NCBI GenBank assembly: GCA_907165135.1
Contig: OU015566.1
Span: 12,756,157-12,820,156 of the forward strand
Source: Oikopleura dioica
Taxonomy: Eukaryota; Chordata; Appendicularia; Copelata; Oikopleuridae
Length of the DNA stretch: 64,000 bases
Direction: 5' to 3'
Below, piece by piece: positions 25,898 to 37,239 of this stretch. Numbering within the stretch: position 1 is the stretch's first letter; each line of letters starts with the position of its first letter. Under the pieces are notes generated by a model. It had not been told where the DNA came from, ran no database searches, and worked only from the letters and a program-made list of their open reading frames with translations. The translations under genes and the position numbers were made by a program.

Positions 25898-27072
25898 TTA
25901 TTTCAAACAGTAAAAAGTAGGGGCTACTTTTTTAGGAGCGTTGGTTTCATTAGCGTAGTGATTGGTGGTGCTCATGCTGTGGCCTGCGACCGAGTGCATG
26001 CGGCGCATTCCTCGCCGGGTGGGCGTTCCGGAGATGGATGGGGAGAAGCTGTTGAACGATCGGTCCCCGAGAACGCTTCGGTTCCGCGGCGGTACGTTTT
26101 CAGACCCAGTTTGGTTCGCGCTGAAGGTGTTTCCGAACTAGAGAAGTTTTTGTTAGAATTTTGTTTTCGGAGAGGGGCATTTACCTTTGTCATATCTACT
26201 GAAGCCACTTGTTCCTGTCCTGGATCTACGATGCAGGGTATCACTCCTATCATGATGTTTCCGTCAATGATCTTTCCATTTTTACTCAAGGCCTTTTGAG
26301 CTTGCATTTTATTCGAGTACTGTACGTGAATCCAATTAGCATTTTCGGTCTAAAAGGCGCATTCAAACTCTTGTGATCATGAAAATATCTCTACCTGTGG
26401 TATGTAGTTGACAATGACGCCGTATTGTCTAAATTGTCGAATTATAAACGCCTCAGCAGCACTTGGAAATCCGAAAATTGTGATCCAAGTAGGATCGCTC
26501 GTCACGCGCCCTCCGTTTTGAAAGAACGGATCCAACTGAGTCGGCGACTGAAGAATGGGATTAAAAATTAAAAAAAAAGATATCTCTTTACTTTTGGAGC
26601 GCCGTTTTGAGTGTGTTGATTGATGGACGTATTCTGCTCTTCAGAAATTATCATTGATGCATTTCCGCCGACAGATTTGTTATGAGCGTGAGGACTGGGA
26701 GGAGAAAAAAGAGCATTCAATGACGCGACTGGAGGTCCGAGTGATTTTACTTCTGTTCTGTCTGGCAATCGGGGCTTGGCAAGCTTAAATATCGATAAGA
26801 TTATCGAAAGATAATTGGGTACAAAGTCACCTGACTTTCGCTTCGTGATCCTGGTGTTCCGGGTGTCTGTGATTTTGGAGAAACTGCTGATTGAAGTGAT
26901 CTGGTGACTGTAGGCGTGGATTGACTCGATCCGATCAAGAAATTTGGCAGAAATGTTTGGCTCCCAGGCTTGCTCAATCTATCACTTTCACTCAGAAGAC
27001 AGAACAATTAAAGTGCGCTTACCGATCATTACTTTGCTGGGGCGAGCCAAGGGACATCGGCTCAACATCCAT
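25898..27072 (-). CDS. NUP35: Nucleoporin NUP35 (Nup53)
   Basis: Nuclear pore scaffold/linker protein with an MPPN (RRM-like) domain. Six exons (27072-27023, 26978-26831, 26783-26592, 26547-26395, 26349-26185, 26137-25898) sum to 315 aa; human NUP35 is 326. Landmarks: EPMSLGSP at the N-terminus, [10 protein letters not shown]-like [10 protein letters not shown], then the MPPN domain [49 protein letters not shown], followed by a Ser/Thr-rich tail. Lies 97 nt downstream of the small acidic gene, with a pyrimidine-AG site just upstream of the ATG, as expected for a downstream operon gene receiving a spliced leader. Confidence 0.9.
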
Positions 27073-27169
27073 TATCCCTTTTCAATTCTAAGGAAAAGGA
27101 ATGAGAAGTAAAATTTCTTTCAATGGTTTAGTATCAGTATTAAAAATGAAGTGACATGGGCAGATGAAT

Positions 27170-27472
27170 TTATGAAGTGTTTGTTCCTGTTTCTGTGGGA
27201 GTAGTTTCTGTTGGCGTGGTTGGGTGTTCAGAAACATATCGAATCCCGCGAGTGAGGCCATTCGATGCAATAGGATCGTGGTACGAAAAGTCACTATCAC
27301 CATTTTCATCTTCTTCGTTGAGTGAGCTTCTCTTTGGATCGGAAATGTTCGACAAGTCGATGTGAGTGACTTTCTGTGAGCTGGTGTCTTCTTCAATCTC
27401 CTCTTCTTCTTCTTCTTCTCTGAATAAAATGCGCCCCTGTTTTGGTTTGGTGAGGAATTTAACTGATTTCAT
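27170..27472 (-). CDS. Small acidic protein, unrecognised
   Basis: 100 aa, single exon: MKSVKFLTKPKQGRILF, a run of Glu, then KVTHIDLSNISDPKRSSLN and a Thr/Pro/Glu tail. KSVKF and GRILF both resemble RVxF-type PP1-docking motifs, a weak hint only. It starts 91 nt after the Tudor protein stop and ends 97 nt before NUP35, and GAG precedes its ATG (possible trans-splice acceptor). It might instead be a 3' continuation of the Tudor gene through an unseen intron. Confidence 0.5.
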   Translation of the reverse strand: MKSVKFLTKPKQGRILFREEEEEEEIEEDTSSQKVTHIDLSNISDPKRSSLNEEDENGDSDFSYHDPIASNGLTRGIRYVSEHPTTPTETTPTETGTNTS

Positions 27473-27563
27473 GGCTCAAAAACGATTTTATCAGAGATCG
27501 ACAGATGGCTAAAGCCATTGAAATTTGAGATTTGAAAATTCCAAAATCAATACTCGATTATTT

Positions 27564-28782
27564 TCAGTTTGGAGCCTGGCCTAATGGATGTACTTTCAAA
27601 GTTCGAGATGAAGTGGGAAGGAATGGGTAAATGTACGCCTCCACGATTGGATAGTTGAATCTGTCCATGAGTTCGACTTTTTTGGCGTCAATCATTTGGT
27701 AGTAGGCAGTGAGCTTGTCAATTTCTCGGGCGTGGTCGCGTGTGTACAGGACGGAGACGTTTTCATCTTTCCCTACTATTGGTTCTAGTGTTGGAACCAT
27801 GCGGCAGAATCGAGCTTGAGCGGGGAAACGAAGCAGATCTTCGTCTAAAGAGCAGTGAGATAAAAAACTACGGAGAGTTACTTACGCATCATGAGCACAT
27901 TTTCGATAGACACATTCACTGCCTCTCCAGTATCGACGCAAAGAATTCGACAATCATTTCCGATTATTCTCGTTACTCTTCCTCTTTTGAAGCTTTCCCC
28001 GTCTGGCATCTTCACTACAACGAGTTCCATCAAGCTCGGCGCTCGGCTTCGAAACTCGTACTGGGCTTCTCCGATTAGATAAATATTCTTGATCGCTTCT
28101 TCGATTTTGTGGTGTGCTGAGTATTTCTTGTCGAACTCAGCGAGTGACGGGATTGTGTGCGCTTTGTCTTTCCAGAACGGATGAGTGAAGGGACCAACGA
28201 TTCGATAGATGAATCCGTTTCTTTGACTTTCGTACTTAATCCGCTTGATGAAGTATCTATCGTTTTGCTTGACATCGAATTGGGAATTCGGAAGATGGAT
28301 GTGGATCAGATGCTGCGGGACCGTTCCGGCCCGGTCCGCCACGGGATGAATGAACTGAAAAAGACCATAAGTTTCGAATGAGCTTGTTTTACCGGTATTA
28401 TAATTGATGAGCGGTCGGTAGGCGGATGATTATAAAAATGTTGCGTCCTTTCCGATATAGAATGAGAGATGCAAAACATCGTCACTACCACTGACCCTAC
28501 CTTTTTCTCAGAATAACAGAAAGAGCCCCCATAAAGGAAACCTACACTTTAATATCAACCGATGAAACTCACCGGGCAACGATGTCCAAGCCGGCAACTA
28601 CCGATAGTTTTCAGCTCCTTCCTGCAAACTTCTCGCTCGTTCACTTCTGCTCTTCCCGACTCAATCATAAGCGCGTCCACTCTCTTTCGATCCCTGGTTC
28701 CATTTTTGAAGTCAAGAAATTGGTTCGAGTTTAAGAGCAGTGGATCCTTGACACTCTTGATTCTGTCTTTATTCGCTCTCAT
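27564..28782 (-). CDS. Tudor-domain protein with possible zinc finger (Tudor 1)
   Basis: 355 aa from exons 28782-28573, 28500-28393, 28354-27886, 27844-27564 (whole codons). The C-terminal half holds an extended Tudor-type domain: LMELVVVKMPDGESFKRGRV, GNDCRILCVDTGEAVNVS, EDLLRFPAQARFCRM, matching the usual K-x-x-DG...W/F-x-R-x-x-V, D-x-G and LPAQA blocks. The N-terminal segment VCRKELKTIGSCRLGHRC looks like part of a CCCH zinc finger. Tudor proteins bind dimethyl-arginine, often on Piwi proteins in germ granules; that role here is inferred. First gene of a probable three-gene operon. Confidence 0.7.
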
Positions 28783-28870
28783 GCTCTATCTGAATTAATT
28801 CCTTTCTCAAAAGAGACTTTGGTGATAAATTGATGGCCCATCAATGGTGGGTGAATTGGTAACTGCAGCT

Positions 28871-29625
28871 TTAAGGGACCTGGGCGAGCAGCGCTGAGCC
28901 AAACTTCACGCGCCCGCCGTTCTTCTTAGAAACAAGATTTTTTAAAATTTCTTTTTGTAAATTATATCTCCGAATCTTCAGCTTTCTTTTCCAATTCTTA
29001 GTTTTTCTCTATCATTCTTGGTTAATGAGCTAGCGAAAAAAAGAGAAGCCCAACTTCAAAAGGCATCAAGTCTTGCGGACTAAATTTTTTCTTCATGAAA
29101 CTAGCACCATTGAAAAGAGCGTTAAATTCTGAACAGATCCCACTCCATCAGCTAAACTAAATCTGTACATACTGGAGATAGAGCCCAGATAAACAAGATA
29201 ACTTAGCGCCCGCGCAGCGGGAATCATGTCCAGGAAGCCCAAAATAGCTAAATCGGAGCGTCCAGCCGCGCCGCGACCAGCTGCGCGCGCTAAGTAATTT
29301 TCTTAATCTGGCCTTACACGCCAATAAGTAAAGACTTAGTTTAGCTGATGGAGTGGGATCTGTTCAGAATTTAACGCTCTTTTCAATGGTGCTAGTTTCA
29401 TGAAGAAAAAATTTAGTTTGCAAGACTTGATGCCTTTTGAAGTTGGGCTTCTCTTTTTCTCGCTAGCTCATCAACCAAGAATGATAGAGAAAAACTAAGA
29501 ATCGGAAAAGAAAGCTGAAGATTCGGAGATATAATTTACAAAAAGAAATTTTAAAAAATCTTGTTTCTAAGAAGAACGGCGAGCGCGTGAAGTTTGGCTC
29601 AGCGCTGCTCGCCCAGGTCCCTTAA
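28871..29625. mobile_element. TTAA-ended foldback (MITE-like) element
   Basis: Two arms of about 290 bp (28871-29165 and 29331-29625) are near-perfect inverted copies around a GC-richer spacer of about 165 bp. Both ends read TTAAGGGACCTGGGCGAGC outward-in, so the element starts and ends with TTAA, the target of piggyBac-like transposases. No coding capacity. It lies between the two Tudor genes. Confidence 0.8.
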
Positions 29626-29727
29626 GTAAAAATTTGAAGAGATATCTGTAAAAGGCGATATGGATATGGCTAGAACTTTAGTCGGTATTTTTTCTGTGAA
29701 GAGGCAGTAAATTTAAGTGAAGCAGAT

Positions 29728-32700
29728 TTATAAATCAAAAGGAATGAAGCGTCCCGCGGTGTGAGTTTGGCGGATTCCCTCGTATTCTTCGCATCCAACG
29801 ATAGCCTTGATTTTTCGATCGAGTGGGGTGAGCTCCTCGCGGCCGAAAACTAGACGCCCGTCCTCGTTGGTTTGGAACGGTGGGAGAGGGACGTCGTGGC
29901 GAATGTAGACCTCCTGGCCCCATTGCTTACGCTTTTCATCAAAATCCGGGTCGCAGCAGGACAGGACGACGGGCAAGATTTTACCGTGCTGAATTCAAAA
30001 TTAACAACGGCGAATAATTGAGAACGTACCTCTCTATCCTCGCAAGCAGTCATCTCGAATTTGACATTGTTCTTTTCCATAGCTTCCACGTATTTTCTGA
30101 ATGCTACGATTTCGGCATCGGTGAAGTATTTTCGACCCGCCTGCGGAATCATTGGCCGAGGAGCACCAGAGTCCACGTATACCTTGAGCCGACAGGCGAC
30201 GGTCAGTTCTGGCTGCAAGAGCTGAAGAAGCGCGTCTGTAAAATGGGAGTTTATAAGGTGACTTACTAATTGTCCACCTGGATGATCTGGAAAAGCGCTG
30301 TTGATTGATTCCTCACTCCAGGTATACAGAGGCGATTGAGGCTTGAAAATCTCGCCTCGATCGACATCGACGACGGTGACTCCGCTGAGGATGTCAATAA
30401 CTTTGCCGCTAAAAAATTAATAAAAAAAATCCTCTATTTTCACTAACCGAATCCATGACTGTTCTTTTGGATTATAAGTGAACACAAACATTCCGTAGTC
30501 GGCTTCTTCCTTCGGAATAATGAGGTAGTCATGGTTTTTGATCGGGTGCATCTCTGTTCGTAAAAAGTCAAGCATAGCTCGATAATGCCACTTTGACTTA
30601 GGAAAGAGAGGCTTCTGCAGTTGAGCAAGGAAGAGGCCAACTCCTTGGATAACGCTGACGATTTTGATCGGAATTCGGTTTGTTGTTGCTCGTTCTCCTC
30701 CTTCGATGTCCAAGAATTTGTTCGGGCCAAGAGCGGCTCGCTCGTCCATTTTATTTAATTCTTCAAATTCTCTTTCGAAGTCCTCATCTGAAATAAATAT
30801 GAGTTCCTATTCGACAACGAGGTTTGACTAACCATCATCCTCATAGTAGTTTTCTTGAGCTGGCCGTGCAGGTGGTGCAGGCGGTTGAGTATTCGGCACA
30901 TTTTGATGGTCAAAAGCAAGATGACCGTGCTTTTGTTGAACTTTTGCTGTCGGGAAGTGAAGCTCATGTCGCACGGGCTCTTCATACACTGGTGTGTCTT
31001 GCTCTTGAATTACTTATCGAGAATGTAATCCCAACATTTTATTTACCTTTTCGCTGACGATAACCAATGTGACTGCGAGAAGGATGAGGAGGTGGCTTCG
31101 TGATTTTTTGGTCCTGTGGTGGGTTCGTCGTCGTTGTCTGAATTGGACTAAAAGCGTTGGCCATAGCAGCCATCCGCCCTCTATCTCCAACTCTGCTTCC
31201 ACCTCTTGAACCTCTTCTTGCTCTCGAACTATATTCCTCTCGATGAGACGAGATCCGACTATCACCAGCTTCAGAAACCTTGGTGTCTTCTTCATCTTTC
31301 TTCGAAGAAACTCTTGTCTCATCATCGGCCTTCGTTACTTTCGTGCCTCCCTCGCTCTCAACCTTAGAAGTTCTCGTAGAACTCGTACGTTTCTCCCTAC
31401 GTCTTTGCAAGTCGCTCCTTCGCTTTTCTCGTTCTTCCTCGCGGGTCATACTTGCACTGCTGATTCGGCTTCCAGACTTGAGATTGGAAGACGTTCCATG
31501 CAAAAGCGAGCTGCTCATGTATCGCATTCCTGTCGCAAGAATACCTTAAATAGATTTTTGGATTGGGAACTGATTGAATTGATCTTACCTTCAGCATTAA
31601 CGCAGCTAGATGCTTCCTCTCCATCGGATTCATTTTCTTCCGAAGACCCTCGGCCGGGCTGAGGTAACTTCCCGATACCGCTGATCGCACTGATTTCTTT
31701 CACTCGATTTTTATCTGGCAGCTGCTCAATATCAGAACCGTCACTCACACACTTCAAATTCGATGGTGGCTTGAATCCTTCTGAAAACAAGGAGCCAGGC
31801 TGCTCTTCTCGGCTTATGCTTGCTTTTGCGGTCGAATACGTTTCCGATTCTTCAGGTGTTGGCTTCTCTGTTTCATCATCGTCTGATTGATTTAAATTCT
31901 CGTGTGTGCTTTTCGATGAGACGCTTTCTTCTTCAGCGACGTAGCGAGGACCTTGAGGAGCTTCTCCGAGATAGTCTTCGACAGTTGGCAGGACTTCATA
32001 TTCACTTACCTGTTCCTCAGGCACAACTGGCTCTGAACTTGTAATCTCGTGACTAGAATCTTCGCTCTCTTCACTCGTATAGTCTTCTACTTGTTCAATG
32101 GGTTTGGCTTCAACAACAGGCTCGGAGTAAATCTGCTCGGCATGCTCCTTCCTCTTGCTTGTGGGACGAGAAAGTTCATCTTCTTTTTGCTTTTGAGCTC
32201 TTCTTTCCTTGTCTCTTTTAAGTCGCTCTTTGAACTTTGAGTTTCGATCGGAAGGAGGATTTTCTTTTAGTATTGGAGGATTTTCTTCTCGTAGTTTTTC
32301 CCCCCATAATCGGAGATCCTGCTCATGCGAATCTTCGCTTGGGAACCGACGTTGATGTTCTTTCTCATCCTCAAGAATTTCGCAATCAAGCACTGGAGGT
32401 GGAATACCAGCTTTGATTCTCCTCATATCATCTTCTATCAACAGCTCACTCAATGGTTTGTCTTGTGATCGAACTGGAGTTCTTACGCTGCGACTAAGCT
32501 GCCCATGACGATCAGAAGCAAATGAACTCCGCGGATCTTGACTGACTTGTTGGTTCGCTTCCTGTCTTTGTCGCCGTTCTCGACAAATACGCTCAATAGA
32601 TCGATCTCGTTGGCTGTGGATCTGATCTGGCCGTCGGTGAATGTTTTCAGAATGAAAAGATTGAGGCGACGATATGTTTGCTCGTTCAGTTCGCAGAATT

Positions 32701-33101
32701 TGATCGCTGTATGCCTGACTAGGAGGGTAGACTGGGTGTTGATGAGGATGGAAAGCTTGCTGATGAGAAACTCGTTCGAAGGAGCTGTAACGAGATGAGG
32801 GATTCGTGGTTGGCATTGGCTGCATCATCTCCAACCCGTCCTGGATTTGCTTCTCCAATGTCTGGAGGACTTCTCGGTTATGTTTGATAGCTCTACGCTC
32901 GGCGACGCTCATCTGTCCATCGTAGCCGCACTGGGCCTTCAGAGCGTCTTTTAGATCACATATTTTCCCAAGCAGCGAAGTCACGTGATTCCGATGGTCC
33001 AGGCGAACTGCCTCCTCGTATGGCATGTTGACATCTTCTGCAGTAAACGACACATTGGAGAGATCATCTTGGCTTTGTCCGAATGCTTCTTGGTCCGACA
33101 T
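29728..33101 (-). CDS. Large Tudor-domain protein with disordered N-terminus (Tudor 2)
   Basis: 1038 aa from exons 33101-31589, 31544-31047, 31003-30833, 30787-30448, 30408-30267, 30221-30030, 29988-29728, summing to whole codons. The first 650 residues are charged and low complexity (Glu/Arg/Ser, SR-like RSDLQRRREKRTSS), with a helical start (LLGKICDLKDALKAQCG). The C-terminal part has a Tudor-type barrel: IPIKIVSVIQGVGLFLAQL, YGMFVFTYNPKEQSWIRGKV, VTVVDVDRGEIF, followed by an uncharacterised conserved-looking tail. Likely an adaptor in RNA regulation or germ granules (inference). It is adjacent to, but not an obvious duplicate of, Tudor 1. Confidence 0.7.
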
Positions 33102-33359
33102 TCTCTTATCTGAAGTAGGAAAGAGTGAGAGGAGTGGAACGAAGACGATGAGGACAAATCAGAATTGCTCCGACTGCCGCCCCCGCTCGAAATCCATGCA
33201 CAATGGGCCATTAAAATCTAGGGAGCATTTTTTAAACAGTCTTGAAAGCTCGCATCGCAATTCAAAAACTCAACAAAATTCAGATAATAAATATTTTATT
33301 AAAATCTACAGAATCCGCTCGTAATAACAGTTATCTTCGTTAGCCATCACAAAATAAAT

Positions 33360-34268
33360 TTAAATTCCAGCTTTCAATTCAAATTGCGGCAACAACTCAT
33401 CCATGTTCTTCCTCTGCAGTTTCACGCTCTCATCATCTTTCTTCACGGTGCATTTGATCTTGGGATTATCCAAATGTCTAATTAGGGAGCGTTTCGTGCC
33501 GAACTCTTTTTTACACACGGGACAGGGAAATGTCAACCCTTGGTGGACAGTTTTGTAGTGCTCTTTCAGCGCTTTTTTCGTTTCGTATTCGCGGCCGCAC
33601 ATGCCACAGACGCTGACTTCGATAAAATCCCTGAATAAAAATAAGAAGTTTTACTATTCTTCGAACTTGATAAATTACCTTTTATCATGAACAGTTTTGA
33701 TATGCACCCTCAAACTAGACGCCGTAGACAAGGTCTTCTCGCAATGCGGGCACTTTTGCGGCTTCTCGCATTCCCTCACTTTCTTTTCATTGTGGCTTTT
33801 CTTGTGCTTGATCATTACTGACATCAAATCAGTAACGAAGTCGCACTTGTCGCATGTGTGGGTTTTGTGCCTCGCCAGGTGGCGTTTCAATTGACTAAAA
33901 TGTTATTTTCATTTTACACTCACGCAAAGACTCAATCAATCATTGATAAAGCCCCTCGGTTACCTTGAATAAATAAAGGTTTTCTCGCATTTCGTACATT
34001 TATGTTTCTTTTCACTCTCAATGTGCGTCAATTCATGCGTCGCCCTGTTCTTTTTTCGAGTAAATGTCGACTCACAATGAGAACACTTCAAACAAGCATA
34101 ATAAAGTACCATCAAAGCCATATTTTAATAAACCTTGAACAATCGCTTCGGCTTTTCTTCCTCTTCTTTGCATTCCATCAACTCCACCTCTTCTTTTAAC
34201 TCTGCTTCGGAGTCGTCATCAGGCTCATAGGCCGATTCCGATTGTCTATCCGACTCTACTTCGCTCAT
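33360..34268 (-). CDS. Six-finger zinc-finger protein (TFIIIA-like candidate)
   Basis: 247 aa from exons 34268-34134, 34085-33964, 33894-33679, 33630-33360. An acidic N-terminus (SESAYEPDDDSEAELKEEVE) precedes six fingers: CSHC..H..H, CTKCEKTF..H..H, CDKCDFVT..H..H, CPHCEKTL..H..H, CGMCGREY..H..H and CPVCKKEF..H..C. Finger order, the irregular third finger and the VCGMCGRE spacing faintly resemble TFIIIA, but nine fingers would be expected. A nucleic-acid-binding protein is safe; the orthology is not. Confidence 0.75.
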
Positions 34269-34395
34269 ATCGACATTCTATTACTATTGACATTATTGAG
34301 ATATTCTCTTCCATGATTTCAATTTGCAATGCATTTTTTTGAATAAAAAACAGTCTTAAAAAGTGTTTGTTGTTTATTATCGCATTTCAACATAG

Positions 34396-34605
34396 CTAAT
34401 ATAGATCATTGTCGATTTCTTCAAGCAGATGGACGAGATCTCCAAATGGTTCTTTTTGAAGGGGATCTCGGGTGAACATCATGATTGGAGAGCCTTGTGA
34501 AGCGCGAGGATCGTAGATGTTTTCAAGGGGAACAGTTCTCTTTGCCATTCCAGAAACTATTCCTGCGAGAATTGCCTTGGTTGACTTCAAAAACGTGCTA
34601 ATCAT
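34396..34605 (-). CDS. Small 69-aa protein, unrecognised
   Basis: MISTFLKSTKAILAGIVSGM start with a hydrophobic, basic N-terminus that could be a mitochondrial presequence or single membrane anchor, then an acidic end (LLEEIDNDLY). It lies between YJU2 (stop 341 nt upstream) and the zinc-finger gene (ATG 127 nt downstream) on the same strand. No family recognised; support is position, length and clean termination only. Confidence 0.4.
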   Translation of the reverse strand: MISTFLKSTKAILAGIVSGMAKRTVPLENIYDPRASQGSPIMMFTRDPLQKEPFGDLVHLLEEIDNDLY

Positions 34606-34946
34606 TAGGACTCCTTATGCTAATAATAAAGAGATCTCGGAAGCACTAATAGTTTTTGAAGCCGTAACAATACCGAGCTCGTCCTCATTTCGATTATAAA
34701 AAATAAGTCTCTTTTTGGGTCAGCAAAAAACTGCTTTCTAACCTGAATCTAATATCCCCGATTTATATACACATAGAAACCTGCGTATCACTAGCGCCAC
34801 TATCGAGCCCCACTCTAACGAGCCAACCTTGTGCTACTGTAAAAAACGAGGGGCAACTGTACTCGTTTACCTTTTTGGCGTCATTACTTTATTAAAAAAT
34901 CACGTGTTTTTTCAAATAGAAACAAGGGCAGTGTGGAAAATTTGAA

Positions 34947-36488
34947 CTAGCTTTTCTTCTTGATCATGTTGTTCCAAAAGTCGTTGCTGCCAAATTCAGC
35001 TTTTCGCTTTTTAGATTCGGGCTCTTTTTCTTTTGGTTCTTCGGCTTTTGGCTCTGGTACTTCGGGTTTCGCGAAAAATCCAGCGGGAAGGCTTGCAGGA
35101 GGTTCCTCATCACTATCACTTTCAGCTGGAGTATTTTCTGGAATTTCTTCTACTTCTGTTGGAATTCTAGTGGGAGCTTGATCATCTTCCATTTTTGTAG
35201 GTTCCTCGTTCTCTTCCTTGTTGTCAGTTGTTTCCTCATCACTACTGCTCGAGCCATACCCAGCAAATCCCGAAACAAGTTGAGCTTTTGCCTTTTCTTT
35301 TGCTGCCTCCGCGGCTTTTTTCGCGGCTTCATTTCGCTTCACTTGCTCTTGGAACTCGCGATAGGACATTCCCTTTTTCTTGCCCTCCGTAGTTTTCGCT
35401 TTGACCTGGATTAGAAAGTTAATTAAGAATTCAAAGCATTGGTGCAAACCTTCACGATTGAACCAAACTTTTTAAGACTTGATTTTTTGTCCAGCGCTTC
35501 TCGCAGCTGACGTGACCGTTTATCTTCGATAGAGCTCAGTATCGGGTTTTCCTCTTCTTCGAGGTTCAATGTCAGGTAGTCAGATGACTTGACATCTTTG
35601 AGCATGTTCAAGACATCGACTTGATCTTGATCCTCTTGCTTTTCATCCTCCTTTCCAAGCCGCCAGAGGTCTTGTTGGCTCTTGAAAATCGGTTTTATTT
35701 GAAGTCTAAGGAAGGCGCTTACCTCTGATAAAATATTGATATCTTTTTCGAGCAAAAATTCTTGAAGCTTTTGCTGGAATTCCCTTTCGTCGTTGATCTT
35801 TTTCAGCGCTTTTAGCTGCGCTTTATCAGCGTCTCCAGCCATTTCCGCCAGCTCAAAAATCTCCTCCAAGTTTTCTTGCATAATGAGTTGCGCATTCGAT
35901 TTTTGAGTTCTGTTTTCCAGTGCGATCATCGGATTTAACCTTCACAATGAATTTGAGACGCGATTCTTTTGTCTATCTGCGGTTTATTACCTTTCTTCCT
36001 CCGCTTTAGCTTCTTCTTCGCGCTTTTCCATGAGCTGCCACATTCTATTAGCCTCGAAGTTTCGCGTCGCCCCCGATTCCATAGCATAATCCTAGATAAA
36101 AGTCTAGATCGGGGGTATTTAAAGGGGAGTCTAGTTAACCTGATTAGCTGGATCTGTTTTGAAAGTAATGGTAGCTACACACTTGGTGCAGCGAATGTAG
36201 AATCGACGGATCGGAATCGTGCCAAGGTATTTTTCGCCTTTGATAGTTTCAACTCGGGAGTTGAATTTGGTTCCTCGGTAGATATAATTTCCTTGAATAT
36301 GGGAAAGATTAGGAGGGATAAAAGAGAGGAGATGAATTACCGCAGGTTTTGCAGCGCATGTGGAATGGAGCCATAGTACGGATGATCATGATCTTATCCT
36401 CAATGGCTCCTGCTCCCTTGTTTCGAGGCAACCTCCTCGGATCATAATCCGGAGGGTAGTATTTATTCAACACCTTTCGTTCCGACAT
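34947..36488 (-). CDS. YJU2: Splicing factor YJU2 (CCDC94/CWC16 family)
   Basis: Step-one spliceosome factor that promotes branching. Six exons (36488-36341, 36291-36140, 36091-35991, 35939-35723, 35680-35450, 35405-34947) give 435 aa. The N-terminus is nearly invariant: [20 protein letters not shown], then [38 protein letters not shown] and [10 protein letters not shown]; the two CxxC pairs form the zinc site. [11 protein letters not shown] matches the family helix. The C-terminal half is charged and lineage-specific ([23 protein letters not shown]). It starts only 40 nt after the preceding gene's stop, with TTTATAG before the ATG, so it is likely a downstream operon gene. Confidence 0.92.
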
Positions 36489-36528
36489 GGTCTATAAACA
36501 AACTCATTAAAGTTACTGTATTAGATTA

Positions 36529-37232
36529 TTAAAAGATGTCGGGATTGAAATAGTCAGGTTTGACAAGCAGCGAGTAGGGCATCGCGTCTTTGGCGTATTC
36601 AATATCAGAAACGTCGATATCTTTGCCCGGCAATTTTATGATTGCCAGCGAGTTGAAAGCAGTGAGTTCATCCTCCCAATTATTCTCGACTGGGAGGCAT
36701 GTCAGGACCGTCATATTGCTGAGATATCGGTTCAGAATTTTCAATTCGCTTCGTTCTGAATTGGAATAATTAAATCAGGATAATATACAGGTAAATATAG
36801 CTCAAATAATGTCAGATCATCATCGTCTGTAAAGAAAAATAAATAAATTGGTGGATAATTGATGGCTGCTATGATTGGATTATCTTTTTTACAGACAAAA
36901 ATGGAGCAAAAGATTAACACAGGAGAAATACCGATTATCGGTCGTAAGAAAGACGCGTGGGCAGTTAGCCAGCTTATTATCTAAGCACCAGAAAATGCTT
37001 GAGAATTCTTACCTTCGTTCGATTGAGTTTCGATAATATTTTCGAAGTTATTGACTATCAGAACTGTCGGGCTTGTCTCGTCTCTTCTCAGATACAGGAG
37101 CCAGTCAATAAGCCAAAGCGGAACGTGAGGTAAGTACAGAAGCATTGGCCCTGTAAACTGTGCATCTTCGAGTGCCGAAAATGATGCTTTTACGAATAAA
37201 TCTCCGAGAAGCTGGTGATCATCAGGAGTCAT
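36529..37232 (-). CDS. Unrecognised 148-aa protein
   Basis: Two exons (37232-37013 and 36755-36529) joined in phase by a 256-nt GT-AG intron. The N-terminal part is hydrophobic (LLYLPHVPLWLIDWLLYLRR), the C-terminal part acidic (EDELTAFNSLAIIKLPG, DVSDIEYAKDAMPYSLLV). It ends 40 nt before the YJU2 ATG, so the two are probably co-transcribed. A small in-frame stretch at about 36775-36815 (DDDLTLFELYLP) might be an extra exon but does not join in phase. No family recognised. Confidence 0.5.
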
Positions 37233-37239
37233 TATTGGA

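Noticed and set aside
27564-28782. Complete canonical CCCH zinc finger in Tudor 1
   Set aside because: C-x9-C-x5-C is present but the final His spacing depends on an uncertain exon junction, so it is kept only as a possibility.
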